A program made the position numbers and the translations under genes. The notes under the pieces are model-generated. The model was not told the DNA's origin. It ran no database searches and was given only the letters and a program-made list of their open reading frames with translations. A stretch of 23,004 bases of DNA from Pigoraptor vietnamica (lineage: Eukaryota > Opisthokonta > Filasterea): the NCBI GenBank assembly GCA_943704525.1, contig CALSCQ010003389.1, forward strand, positions 1-23,004, in the 5' to 3' direction. This document shows, in pieces, positions 1 through 9,608 of the stretch (its first letter is position 1; every line of letters starts with the position of its first letter).

Positions 1-97
<97 letters not shown>

Positions 98-104
98 ACA
101 CACA
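1..104. repeat. (CA)n microsatellite in an ABCG intron
   Basis: About 104 bases of almost pure CA, with one interruption near base 91. It lies in the intron after the third visible ABCG exon and is cut by the window edge, so the full length is unknown. Confidence 0.95.
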
Positions 105-158
105 ACCGAGCGCATGCACTTCTCTATTGTCGATATCGCGCGCACACTGTGCACGCAC

Positions 159-873
159 CTGGACGACATATCCGCACATGCGGTAGAAGCCTTCGGGCTG
201 TGGGGCGCCGTCGACGAGAAGGCGTCCGCTCAAGTAGCGGGTGTCCTTCCGATTCGCAAGCACATCGAGCAGGCTGTTGTTTGTTGAGGGACGATCAGAC
301 ATTACGGACGAGGGCGTGTCTTGCGTACGTGCACATAGACACGCACTCGCACGCGCACATAGACACGTACACGCACGCGTGTCACACTTACACACACATA
401 CACTTACGCATACATATATATGTGTGCGCATGCGGGCCATAAAATGGGGCGTTTGCGTGGGTGCGGTGAAAGGCACTTACGTGGTCTTACCGCTGCCAGT
501 TGAGCCCATGATGGCGCTCAACTCACCAGGCTGCATGATGCCACTGCAGAGGGAATAGAGGACATTAGGGACAGAGGCGTGTTCGCCGTGGGAGGCGTCG
601 TCTCGGCGTTGTTGATACGCGTGTGTGTGGCTGTATGCATTCGCGCTCGCCGAACATGCACACACGCGCACATGCACTCTCGCACGCAACGCACTCTCAC
701 ACACACCTGATCCCATCGAGGATCGTCTTTGTCTCCTTCTTCTTCACGGGCACAACGTACGATATCGCGTGGTACGACACAACGGCGCCCTGCACGTCCG
801 AGATGGACGACGACGACGGCCGCCCCGCCGCCTCCACCTCGATGAGGGGGTCTGAACTCCTGTCGTGTCCCAT
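159..873 (-). CDS. ABCG-family (ABCG2-like) ABC transporter, N-terminal part; gene continues beyond the left edge
   Basis: ATP-binding half of a plasma-membrane or vesicular exporter of the ABCG/White family. Three exons are visible: 707-873 (ATG at 873-871), 481-543 and 159-273, joined in phases 2, 2 and 0 into 115 residues. The join reads KTILDGISGIMQPGELSAIM, followed by Walker A GSTGSGKT at residues 69-76, then LLDVLANRKDTRYLSG and, at the end, MCGYVVQ. The domain-first order and the I-x-G-I-M-x-P-G, LLDVLA-x-RKD, NGAP-like and GYVVQ blocks match ABCG2 half-transporters. The signature motif, Walker B and the membrane domain lie off the window. The intron after residue 115 contains a CA microsatellite that reaches the window edge. 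The start is the first in-frame ATG of the exon; an extra 5' exon cannot be ruled out. The exact paralogue and substrate are unknown. Confidence 0.85.
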
Positions 874-1491
<618 letters not shown>

Positions 1492-3888
1492 CTATGACAC
1501 AATGCCCTGCTTGAACGACTCGATCTCACGCCGCGCCTTGCCCAGTTCGTGCATGAGGTCCATCTTGAACCGCGTCTCCGCCGCAAGCGTCGCCTGGAGT
1601 CCGCGGTTTTTCTCGTGCAGCGACTGCAGGCCCTCCAGCGCCTTGGCAAACTGCGCATTCTCCGCGCGTAGCTTCTCCGCCGCCTGCTTCTGCTCCTCGA
1701 GCGACGCCGCCATCGCCGCCACCTCGTCCTTGAGGCGGCGAGACTCGTCGTCGTGGCGCTTGCCGCGGTTGCGCACAGACGAGAGCTCCTTCTCCGCACG
1801 CGCGCGCGCAGCCTCCGCCTCCGCCAGTCGCCGGTTGACGTCGGCCAATTGTTGCTCGTTCGCAATTCGCACGGCCTCGCTGCGCGCAGTGACCTTCTTC
1901 TCGAGCTCGACAATCGACATCTCGAGGTCCCTCATGCGCTTCTCCGCGGCGGCCTTTGCACTCGCCTCGCTCGCGGCGCGCTTGTCCGCGGCAAGGCGCG
2001 CCTCCTCCGCCTTCTGCTTTGCCTGCTTGGCCTCCGAGAGGGCCCGCCGCGCGTCGTCCCTCTCGGCTTCGAGCCCCGAGAGTTGCTGGCGCACCTGCTG
2101 CACTTCTCCGCGCAGCGCCGCCTCGCCGCCGCGCAGTCGCTGGACCTCCTTCTCGGCCTTCTGCAGGGCCATTTCGGCGCGGTGTCGGGCCGCCTGTTCC
2201 TCGCGAAGCTTTCGCGCATACGCTTCCTGCGCGGCATCGGACACTCCGTTCGACTTTGACGACGTCGTCGCCGTCCCCGACGTCTGCACGCCGTGCCCGT
2301 TTGGCACAATGCCGGCGTCGTTCCCGCTCGTCGACTCGACGTCGGTCGATTCGTTCGAGGCCGATCGCCCCCGCGCACGCACAGACAGCGACGAGAGGGG
2401 GCCACCCTGCGCCGAGAGCGTCGATGAGGAACGCTGCGGGCGCCCGTTTTGCGACGCGGCCGGTGCGTCGCCGGCGTCCGAGACCGTGTCCTCCGAGCCG
2501 CTCGCGTCCTGCAGGTCGTCCGGCCCCTGAATTTCTGGCGAGACGGCCTGCTTGACGAGGTCCTGGTAGTACGAGTTTTCCTGGGACACGAGCCGCTTGG
2601 TGCGCTGCCGGTACCAGTACATCGCGTAGCTGTTGAGCGTGAAGCCCATCACGAGCAGCGGAAACCCCACGCTATGCGCCGCGAGGGGCCGACAAAAGCT
2701 CGACATGGGCAGATCGCGCAGGAAGACCTCGGCGTACACAAAGCCCGCCCAGATTGCGATCGCAGGGAGGCCGATGCCCGCGAGATCCCACACGAAAAAG
2801 CCCCACACGTAGCTGCTGGCAAAGAACAGCAGCCACTTTGCGGGAACGAGGATGAAGCAGATGGCGTCCACGGCGACGGCGGCGGCGACGACCGTGAAAG
2901 CCGCCGCGACGCCGCGGTAGCTCACGTCGCGGATGGTGGGCATGGTGTAGAGGTAAGAGAGGAGGTATTCGGTGCGCATGCCGGTCACGTGGTCCAGCAG
3001 GATGAAGAAGCACCACGAGAGGAGAATCGAGCCATAAATGAGAAACCTGCGGACGACAAGAGGGCGCAGAGGGCGCAAGGAAGAGCGTGAGAGAAGGTTG
3101 AGAAGGAGGTAAGAAGAGTGCGGACGACAAGAGGGCGCAGAGGGCGCAAGGAAGAGCGTGAGAGAAGGTTGAGAAGAAGGGAAGAAGAGTGCGGACGACA
3201 AAGAGGGCGCAGAGGGCGCAAGGAAGAGCGTGAGAGAAGGTTGAGAAGGAGGGAAGAAGAGTGCGGACGACAAGAGGGCGGAGAGGGCGCAAGGGAAGAG
3301 TGTGAGAGAAGGTTGAGAAGGAGGGAAGAAGAGTGCGAGACGACAAGAGGGCGCAGAGGGCGCAAGGAAGAGCGTGAGAGAAGGTTGAGAAGGAGGGAAG
3401 AAGAGGCGAGAAATTGCGCATTCTTGGGACCCGCGACATGACACAACAGTCCCCCACTGTACGAAAGCAAAAATTAAGTCGAAACCATTGCAAAGTATGC
3501 GGAAGGAAAAGAAAAAAAGCACGGAAAGAAGAGTAAGAGTAAAAAATACAAAAAAAAAGAGAGAAAAAGCGAACAGGCGTGAAAGGCGCCATCGATCTCA
3601 ATCACGGCGCGAAGACGCACACAGACTGAATAAAGGCAGCGCAGAGGCACAAGAGACAATTCGAAGGGAAAGGGCAGAAAGAAACGAGCCCCAATGACGC
3701 GCAAAGACGAAAGAAAACGGGCAAAAACAACACAGGGGTTTTGCACCAAGAGCACAAACACTCGCGAAACGGGCGCATCTCCCCTGCGCAATAACGCACC
3801 TTGTCGTCACTCCTTCTTGCGGCTTTCCCCGCTTCGAGTGCCGGCGCACGGCCGTTTTGCCCTCCGTGGGCAGCCGTCTCGCCGTCAT
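1492..3888 (-). CDS. MACO1: Macoilin (TMEM57-type ER membrane coiled-coil protein)
   Basis: Two exons, 3800-3888 (ATG at 3888-3886) and 1492-3046 (stop TAG), join in phase 2 to give 547 residues; human macoilin has about 660. Macoilin is a multi-pass rough-ER/nuclear-envelope protein known from animal neurons. The N-terminal 170 residues hold about four hydrophobic segments with family blocks: RTEYLLS, AICFILVPAKWLLFFASSYVW, CRPLAAHSVGFPLLVMGF and QENSYYQDLVKQAVSPE, which align closely with animal macoilin (for example CRPFAAHCIGYPVVTLGF). A Ser-rich linker follows (about 175-280), then a charged Ala/Glu/Lys/Arg coiled coil to near the end, with ETRFKMDLMHELGKARREIE, equivalent to the ETRIKLDL block near the animal C-terminus. 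The splice join gives EGVTTRFLIYGS, as in the family. The 753-base intron carries the acceptor-proximal minisatellite. Function in this organism is inferred only by homology. Confidence 0.92.
3049..3406. repeat. Five-copy 71-72 bp minisatellite abutting the macoilin 3' splice site
   Basis: Units start at about 3049, 3120, 3191, 3263 and 3335, each beginning GCGGACGACAAGAGGG or a close variant. On the coding (minus) strand every unit is a pyrimidine-rich tract ending CTTGTCGTCCGCA. The real acceptor reads CCGCAG, and the inner unit ends read CGCAC. The whole array lacks AG on the sense strand. Confidence 0.95.
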
Positions 3889-5021
3889 CGTGCGACCAGT
3901 GGCCGATCACGCCAACATTGGAAGAAGGGTGAAGAACGAAAAGTCACCGCCGTTAACGGACGGTGCCCGTGTCCCCGTGGAGAGACACAGCGAATGCGAG
4001 AAATAAGCACAACAAACTCTAAAAAAAAGGCAATAAAATGAAAAGAAAAATAAGGCGTGGAAGTGGCGGAAAACGAACGTGCGACGGGCAAACGGCCGCG
4101 CGCACTCTGACGATGAGCACCGATCGCGAAAGATGTGCCCAAGAAGCAAAGCGCAAGTTGCTGCAACGGCTGCGATGCGCGCGTCCACACACTCTGCAAG
4201 CGCACGCGCACACACACGCAGGCGCATCGCACACGCGACGGCCGTCTGCGCAACTGCTGGCGTAACGGAGCAGAGCACGCAAGCACGCACGCACACACAC
4301 ACAGCGCATTCTCGTGCCTGGGTTCGCACCTTGCCCGTGGACTCCGAATTGGAAATTCGTCGGAATGATCGCCAAAATTATTCGAATGTTCAGTTCATTC
4401 CGCCGGGGGAGTACGGTGGCGTCGTCAAAATAAAATGCGATGCGATACATTTCCATACAAAAAATAACGCGCGAAAAACGCGGCTGAAATATCTACTATC
4501 CATTTAAGCTTAAAAGACTGATTAATGTTCAAATAAGCAATATATTCGTGATTGTGAAGTTGAATACCAGAGTAGTGTATGGCGGCGCACATGGGCCAAG
4601 CTGTTACTCGGGATGAGAAACGAAGCAAGTGAAGCTTGCCGCCATCGGCGGGTTGTTGTGTGCACCGTTTTCGAGGCTTCCTTTTCGTCCTCTCGAAGCG
4701 TCTTACATGTGTTGCATGGTTGTCACTGGCTTTGTGCTGAGCAGTGGTGAATTGTAAAAGAAGTATGGCATTATCTCACCAGTTACCACGCACACTGTCG
4801 CCAGTTTCAGTTCGCGTTTCGTTCCCTTATTATCGCATGCAGTGCAAGCAGCACAGCGGTCCAAGGGCGGCAGTTGGAATGTTATGGTACATTAGAAGCA
4901 CCGCAGACGGACGCACGCATTCGCAGCTCCAGTCCAAAGCAAGACGCACGCACGTGCACGCAGCAAAACAACGCACAGCAACGCAAGACGCGCACACGCA
5001 ACTCGACAGCCCCGACGCCCC
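3889..5021. other. 1.1 kb spacer: macoilin 5' flank and IFT56 3' flank
   Basis: No coding similarity is seen. The macoilin-proximal half is GC-rich with CA/GCAC runs near 4200-4300. The middle (about 4340-4600) is AT-richer and holds only short frames with no recognisable protein. No tRNA-like arms, no long repeat and no sense AATAAA for IFT56 were found. A minor or non-coding RNA in the 4340-4640 stretch cannot be excluded by eye. Confidence 0.6.
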
Positions 5022-7674
5022 TCAGTTTCCAATGGGAATGCGGTTGTCCTTGGCCCACTTCTTCATCGTCCGCATAATGTACTCGACTTGAGGGTTGCTC
5101 GTGTTTCGCAGCATGCTGAGGACGTCCCGCAGCGTCTCCCGTGGCTCGTGGCCAGCGATGATCTGCTGGAAGATGCCGATGCACGCGCCGCGCTTGCCCT
5201 CCCAGTACTCGGGGTTCGGGTCGAGTCGCTCGAGGACGTCGAAGGACTTTGCGGCGTAGTAAAACTGACCCATCTGCGCACATAGTCCGCGGGGTCAGCT
5301 CGACGCCCAGAGCACGAGGCAAAGGATAAGAGCGGCTGAACGAGGATGGTGTGCTGCACGCGTGCAAGCGAACCTTGTAGCAGTCGTTGGCGATGAGCTG
5401 CAGAAGACTGAACGACTCGCTCGACGTCTCCATCTTGAGATAGAGCTCCCACGCCAACCTCGGCTTGCGGTTCATGATGTCTGCGGGAAAAAGAGCAGTA
5501 GAAACAAATGAGAATTTGCTGGGATTCGAACTCGGGCGTCCACGGCAATTGTGACCGAGGGCGGACAACAACCGCAACAAGCGCAAAAAAAAGTGTGACA
5601 CTCACGGCAACGGGCGAGCCAGCTGAGGTACGTGTACTCGCTCTTGATGCGCTCGTTCTGGATGAGCAAGAAGACCTCCTCGGCCTCCTTGAAGTTGCCG
5701 ACGGACGCCTTCGCCTGCGCAAAGTTGTAATTGAACGTGTCGTCGTTGTAAAAGTAGCTCTGCGCGCGAAGGGAGCGGACGGGCACGGTCAGCACGACGA
5801 GTCCTGACTTCATTGCATCCGATGCGACACACAGTGTGCACGTGTCTGACTTCAATGCATCCGATGCGACACACAATGTGCACACACGTGCACACGAACT
5901 CACGGCACCCGTAACAACAGAGTGGCGCCTCACTTTGATCGAGTTGAGATAGATGAGGACGTCGTCGAATTGCTTGAGGAGGAAGAAGCACGACGCCATG
6001 CACTGCCGCCCGGGGATGGTGTCGCACTCGCTCGCGGACCCGCCGACAAGCTGGAAGTACTGCTGCGCAATCTTAAGGTGCTCCGTCGAATCCTGTTCTT
6101 GGCCAAGCGCCGCGTTGACGACGCCCTTGAGAATATACTCCTGCGGGGACACGGGGCTCAGCAGAAGAACAGAATGGAGTGTGTGTGCGCGTGTGTGTGT
6201 GTGTATGTGTGTGTGTGTGTGTGTGTGTAGCGTCGCACGGCACAAGTCCACGCGGAGTATTATGCGAACAACAGAGGACGGCGCACCTGCGGCGTGGTGG
6301 GCTCGAGGTCCTTGAGCAAATTGTAGGCCTCGTGGAGGTCGTCCTGACGCAGGTAATAGATGACGAGGTTGAGCCGCGCCTCCGGGATCACGTCGATCAG
6401 CGGGGGAAGAATCTGCAGCGCACCCTCGCCGTTCCGGAACACGACCTGGGGAAATGTGAGTGAGTGTGCGGAAACGCCGAACGAACGACGACCGTCTACG
6501 AACTTCGTCAGACAACTGACGCGCACACGCACACACACAAGACAGCACAGCAGAACACGTAAGCGCGCATACATTCGGCACGGGCATGCACGCACCAGGT
6601 TGTGCTTGATGAGGTCCTCGGCAAACTTGAAGCTCGCCGACGCCATGTCCTGGAGCGTCTTGAGCTCGGCCTCGGCCGCCTTTCCGTTGTAGAGGCGAAA
6701 GTGGTTGCACGCCTTCAGGTTGAGCGCAATGGCGCTGTCGGGGTAGTGCTGGAGGTACACCGTGAGCATCTCCTGCGACACGTCGTAGTAGTCGAGCTTG
6801 TAATAGCAGAGGGCAATGTAGACGTTGAGGGCCAAAAAGTCGCGGTTCTCGAGCAGCAGCCGCTTGTAGATGTCGATCGCCTCCTGATAGTGCGATCGCA
6901 GGTAGTGAATCGACGCGAGGGAAAGCTGGTCCTCCACAATGTCCCGCAGCGCCTGGTGGTACGTCATCAGCCGCTTCTCGTCGTTGAACTTGTGCGAGAG
7001 GTGGAACAGCAGCCGGTTCTGCAGCTTCGTGGGCGACCCTGCGACACACACACACACACACACACACGTAGCGAAAGGCGTTAAGTTGCCAGCGGATAAC
7101 CTCTAACGGCTCAGACGTCTCACGACGCAGAGGCCCAGCAACCGCATTAGTCTCACGACCAGCTCCACACGCACCCTTCTTTGCGGCCTCGTCCGCCTCC
7201 TCGTACATTCCGAGGAAAAAGTAGCAGCAGCCGAGATATGTGTACACGTCGGGGTCCGCGCCCCCCTTCTTGATGATGGCCTGGTACTCCTATTGCCACA
7301 CAACAACAGACCTTGTTCAGCCGCACGTGCGACACTTGCTTCCCTCGCATATCAAGCGCGCTTTCAACCCTCGCACATCCATACACGTCGTTCATGCACG
7401 CGTGCACATAAAATAAGGACAGGAATGCGCATGCACGCACCTCCATCGCCTTCTTGTAGTCGCTGTTGTGGAATGCGCAGTAGGCGATCCAGTGGTCCGT
7501 CTTCGGGTCGGCATTTCCGCTGTGCCGGTTGAACTCGAGCAGCGTGATGGCGCCGGTATAATCGCGCGCCTCCAGGAAGTCGTCCAACTTGGGCGCCTTC
7601 TTCTTCTTCTTCTCGCGCGACTCGGACGTCTCGTTGCGGACGGCCGCCGCCGGCTTTTGCCGCGAGAGAATCAT
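5022..7674 (-). CDS. IFT56: Intraflagellar transport protein IFT56 (TTC26/DYF-13)
   Basis: TPR-repeat subunit of the IFT-B complex, which carries ciliary and motility proteins. Eight exons (7441-7674, 7175-7289, 6596-7038, 6287-6445, 5934-6140, 5606-5759, 5374-5480, 5022-5273) close in frame to 556 residues; human IFT56 has 554. Identity to animal IFT56 is striking throughout: MILSRQKP at the start, [109 protein letters not shown] and [15 protein letters not shown]. The Lys-rich stretch after residue 20 is also a family trait. The start is ATG at 7674-7672; the codon nine bases upstream is GTG. Introns contain CA/GT tracts and a 42 bp duplication. The gene is divergent from TK1 across 564 bases. 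It shows that the organism builds cilia. Confidence 0.97.
5804..5887. repeat. 42 bp tandem duplication in IFT56 intron 5
   Basis: Two head-to-tail copies begin CTGACTTCATTGCATCC and CTGACTTCAATGCATCC. They differ at a few bases, mostly at the right ends. Both are intronic. Confidence 0.9.
6179..6229. repeat. (GT)n microsatellite in IFT56 intron 4
   Basis: About 50 bases of GT with a GCGC and a TATG interruption. It reads as (CA)n in the IFT56 transcript. Confidence 0.9.
7044..7067. repeat. (AC)n microsatellite at the IFT56 intron 2 acceptor
   Basis: 24 bases of AC/CA lie two bases from the 3' splice site of intron 2. On the sense strand the acceptor is thus preceded by a (TG)n run rather than an ordinary pyrimidine tract. 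Confidence 0.9.
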
Positions 7675-8094
7675 TCTCCGCACCGACCGGCCACTGCCCT
7701 CTAACGACTTAGGTAAAGAAGAGCGGCGCTTCCCGCTGCGAATTCAGCAGACGTGCGCACGACTGCGCGCACTTCAACAGCACGCCGGGCTTTGCGTTGG
7801 CGCACCCGTGAGTACCCCTGTGGCACACAACAACAAGCAAAAAGGGTTCGCATCCACAGCCGCTCTTCAGTGGCCGTTTCACTTGAAAAATTCCATTCAC
7901 CGCAAATCATCGGAGACTCGTGATTTAGAAATGGGGACATTTTTTGCAAGGTTTTGGAGCAGCTTCAAATTAATAGTCCTGGGCATGTTTCAAAAGGGAC
8001 ATTCCAAAACGGCGGATTTTATCCGAGATCTCGCTCATAGTTGTGTGTTACTATGCGTTACTGTGTTGGCGCGCAAATCGCGTTCAATTTCCGG

Positions 8095-8102
8095 TTTGGC
8101 GC
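8095..8102 (+). promoter_or_regulatory. E2F-type site TTTGGCGC, 144 bases before the TK1 ATG
   Basis: Exact match to the E2F/DP consensus TTTSSCGC. TK1 is a classical S-phase E2F target in animals. Binding is inferred, not shown. Confidence 0.5.
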
Positions 8103-8145
8103 TCTTTTGGATTTGATTTTCAAACGGGCACAATTGAGCAGTTGC

Positions 8146-8153
8146 GCGCCAAA
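8146..8153 (-). promoter_or_regulatory. Second, inverted E2F-type site, 93 bases before the TK1 ATG
   Basis: GCGCCAAA on the plus strand, the reverse complement of TTTGGCGC. Forty-three bases separate it from the forward copy. Confidence 0.5.
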
Positions 8154-8238
8154 AACACGTCAATTCCGGTGACGTGGACGCGAGCCGATTCACGCGCCAC
8201 CAAAAACACCGCCTGTAACGAGTGCTCACGCGGAGACA

Positions 8239-9348
8239 ATGCTTGCGACCGACATGGCGTGCGTATCGGCAGGCGGCGTTCTCCACCACATAGCCCGCCG
8301 TGGGCAGATTCAGGTCGGTGCCCCACTCTGCTGTTACACAAGGAGTGCACGCGTGCTCAGCTTTCCGACGCTGTGCGTGTATGCTGAACGCGAGCGCCGT
8401 ATATCGTTCTATTTCATTCTGCTTGTCACCATGTCGTCGCGCTGACTTGTGTCGTTGATTGGGATGCGCAGCTCATTCTCGGGCCCATGTTTTCGGGAAA
8501 AACGTGAGTAGCTCAACCACCGCTGCGTCACCGCTCTGTGTTATTCCCTTACCTTCACTTCTTCGCCAATTTTTAATTGCAGTACGGAGCTCCTCCGAAG
8601 GATGAAACGCTTCCAAATAGCCAACCACAACTGCATGCTAATCAAGTACGCCAAGGACACGCGCTACAGCGACGACGGCGTTGCCACGCACGACAGGTGT
8701 GTCTGGACGCTGCGTTCATTTTTCCCCGCCGCAAACTCACGGCTTGCATCTCCCGACAGGCAAGTTTCGGCCGCAAAGGCCTGCCAGAAGCTGTCCGATT
8801 TGCGCAAGGAAGCGCTCAAGTACGGCGTCATCGGCATCGACGAGGGCCAGTTCGTGAGTGTTGCAAATTGCGCCCCAACATAAGGGGACGTGTGCGAATG
8901 AGCAATTGTAAACCATTCCATTCTCGCTGTGCGCAGTTTCCCGACATCGTCGACTTCTGCGAACAGATGGCGAACGAAGGAAAGACGGTGATCGTGGCTG
9001 CTCTCGACGGCACGTTTCAGCGTGTGGTGAGTTTCGGCTCTTGCTTTTTCCTTTCGCTTACAAACAGTAGAGAAAGCTCACCTGTTGCATGCTTCATACG
9101 CCCCTCCGCAGCCTTTTGGCAAGGTGCTCGACCTCGTGCCTCTCGCGGAGAACGTCGTCAAGCTGAGCGCGGTGTGCATGCTGTGCTACCAGGACGCCGC
9201 CTTCAGCAAGCGCCTCGGTTCCGAAATGGAGGTCGAGGTGATTGGCGGCGCGGACAAGTACATCTCGGTGTGCCGCAACTGCTTCCGCCTGCCGAGCCTC
9301 AAGGACATTGAGCGACTCATGCAGGAGTCGCACAAGAACGACCATTAG
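8239..9348 (+). CDS. TK1: Cytosolic thymidine kinase (TK1 type)
   Basis: Phosphorylates thymidine with ATP to dTMP in the salvage pathway. Six exons (8239-8313, 8472-8503, 8583-8696, 8760-8853, 8937-9026, 9112-9348) close in frame to 213 residues ending in TAG. The P-loop GPMFSGKT is at 29-36; the [20 protein letters not shown] block and THDR follow; IDEGQF at 100-105 contains the catalytic Glu102; [20 protein letters not shown] and AALDGTFQR are near-identical to human TK1. The zinc pairs are CMLC (157,160) and CRNC (189,192) around the lasso loop, which includes EVIGGADKY. The protein stops about 20 residues after the last Cys pair, so the long animal C-terminal tail with the KEN degron is missing. 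The start is the first ATG; a second in-frame ATG lies 15 bases later. Intron 3 is 63 bases, stop-free and in frame. Confidence 0.96.
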
Positions 9349-9608
9349 CTTGCCGTCAGTTGTCGTGTCGTTTGGGTCGCGTGTTAGAATGCGCCTCGTT
9401 GCGTTTTTTCGCTTGCGTTTTGATTTTTCATTCGCTCGTTTCGTGCGTGGTTGTGTCTTGAGGAAGCTGACGCGGGCTGTTGTTCCACGGTGTACATGGA
9501 GCAAGCAAGCTGCGCGTGTGCGTGCACAAGCACACTTGCCAAATTACAGAGTGTTCGCAAATTTACTGTGAGGTTTTTTTTTTCCCGTGAATTTTTTCAT
9601 TATCGGGT
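9349..9608. other. Convergent 260-base spacer between the TK1 and TOP3A stops
   Basis: The two 3' ends face each other and their 3' UTRs probably overlap. No AATAAA is seen on either strand. A T-run at about 9573-9581 and AT-rich bases near 9585-9603 are the only obvious compositional marks. Confidence 0.6.

Larger units (their letters stand above)
7675..8238. promoter_or_regulatory. Divergent 564-base spacer shared by IFT56 (-) and TK1 (+)
   Basis: The two start codons face away from each other, so both promoters must lie here unless there are unseen 5' exons. The TK1-proximal half holds two exact E2F-type words in opposite orientation (8095-8102 and 8146-8153) and a related TTGGCGCG at about 8076-8083. 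No TATA box and no convincing RFX X-box were seen. Confidence 0.6.

Noticed and set aside
3049-3406. CRISPR-like regular repeat array
   Set aside because: Units are contiguous tandem copies without unique spacers, in an intron of a eukaryotic gene.
4425-4628. 67-codon frame in the AT-rich part of the macoilin-IFT56 spacer
   Set aside because: No similarity, no splice partners and no compositional sign of coding.
5515-5545. tRNA T-arm-like GAGTTCGAATCCC in IFT56 intron 6 (minus strand)
   Set aside because: The flanking bases do not form a paired T stem, and no matching anticodon arm, D arm or acceptor stem is present.
7675-8238. RFX X-box expected before a cilium gene such as IFT56
   Set aside because: I found no convincing GTTGCC/GGCAAC-type dyad in the spacer; degenerate matches were too weak to report.
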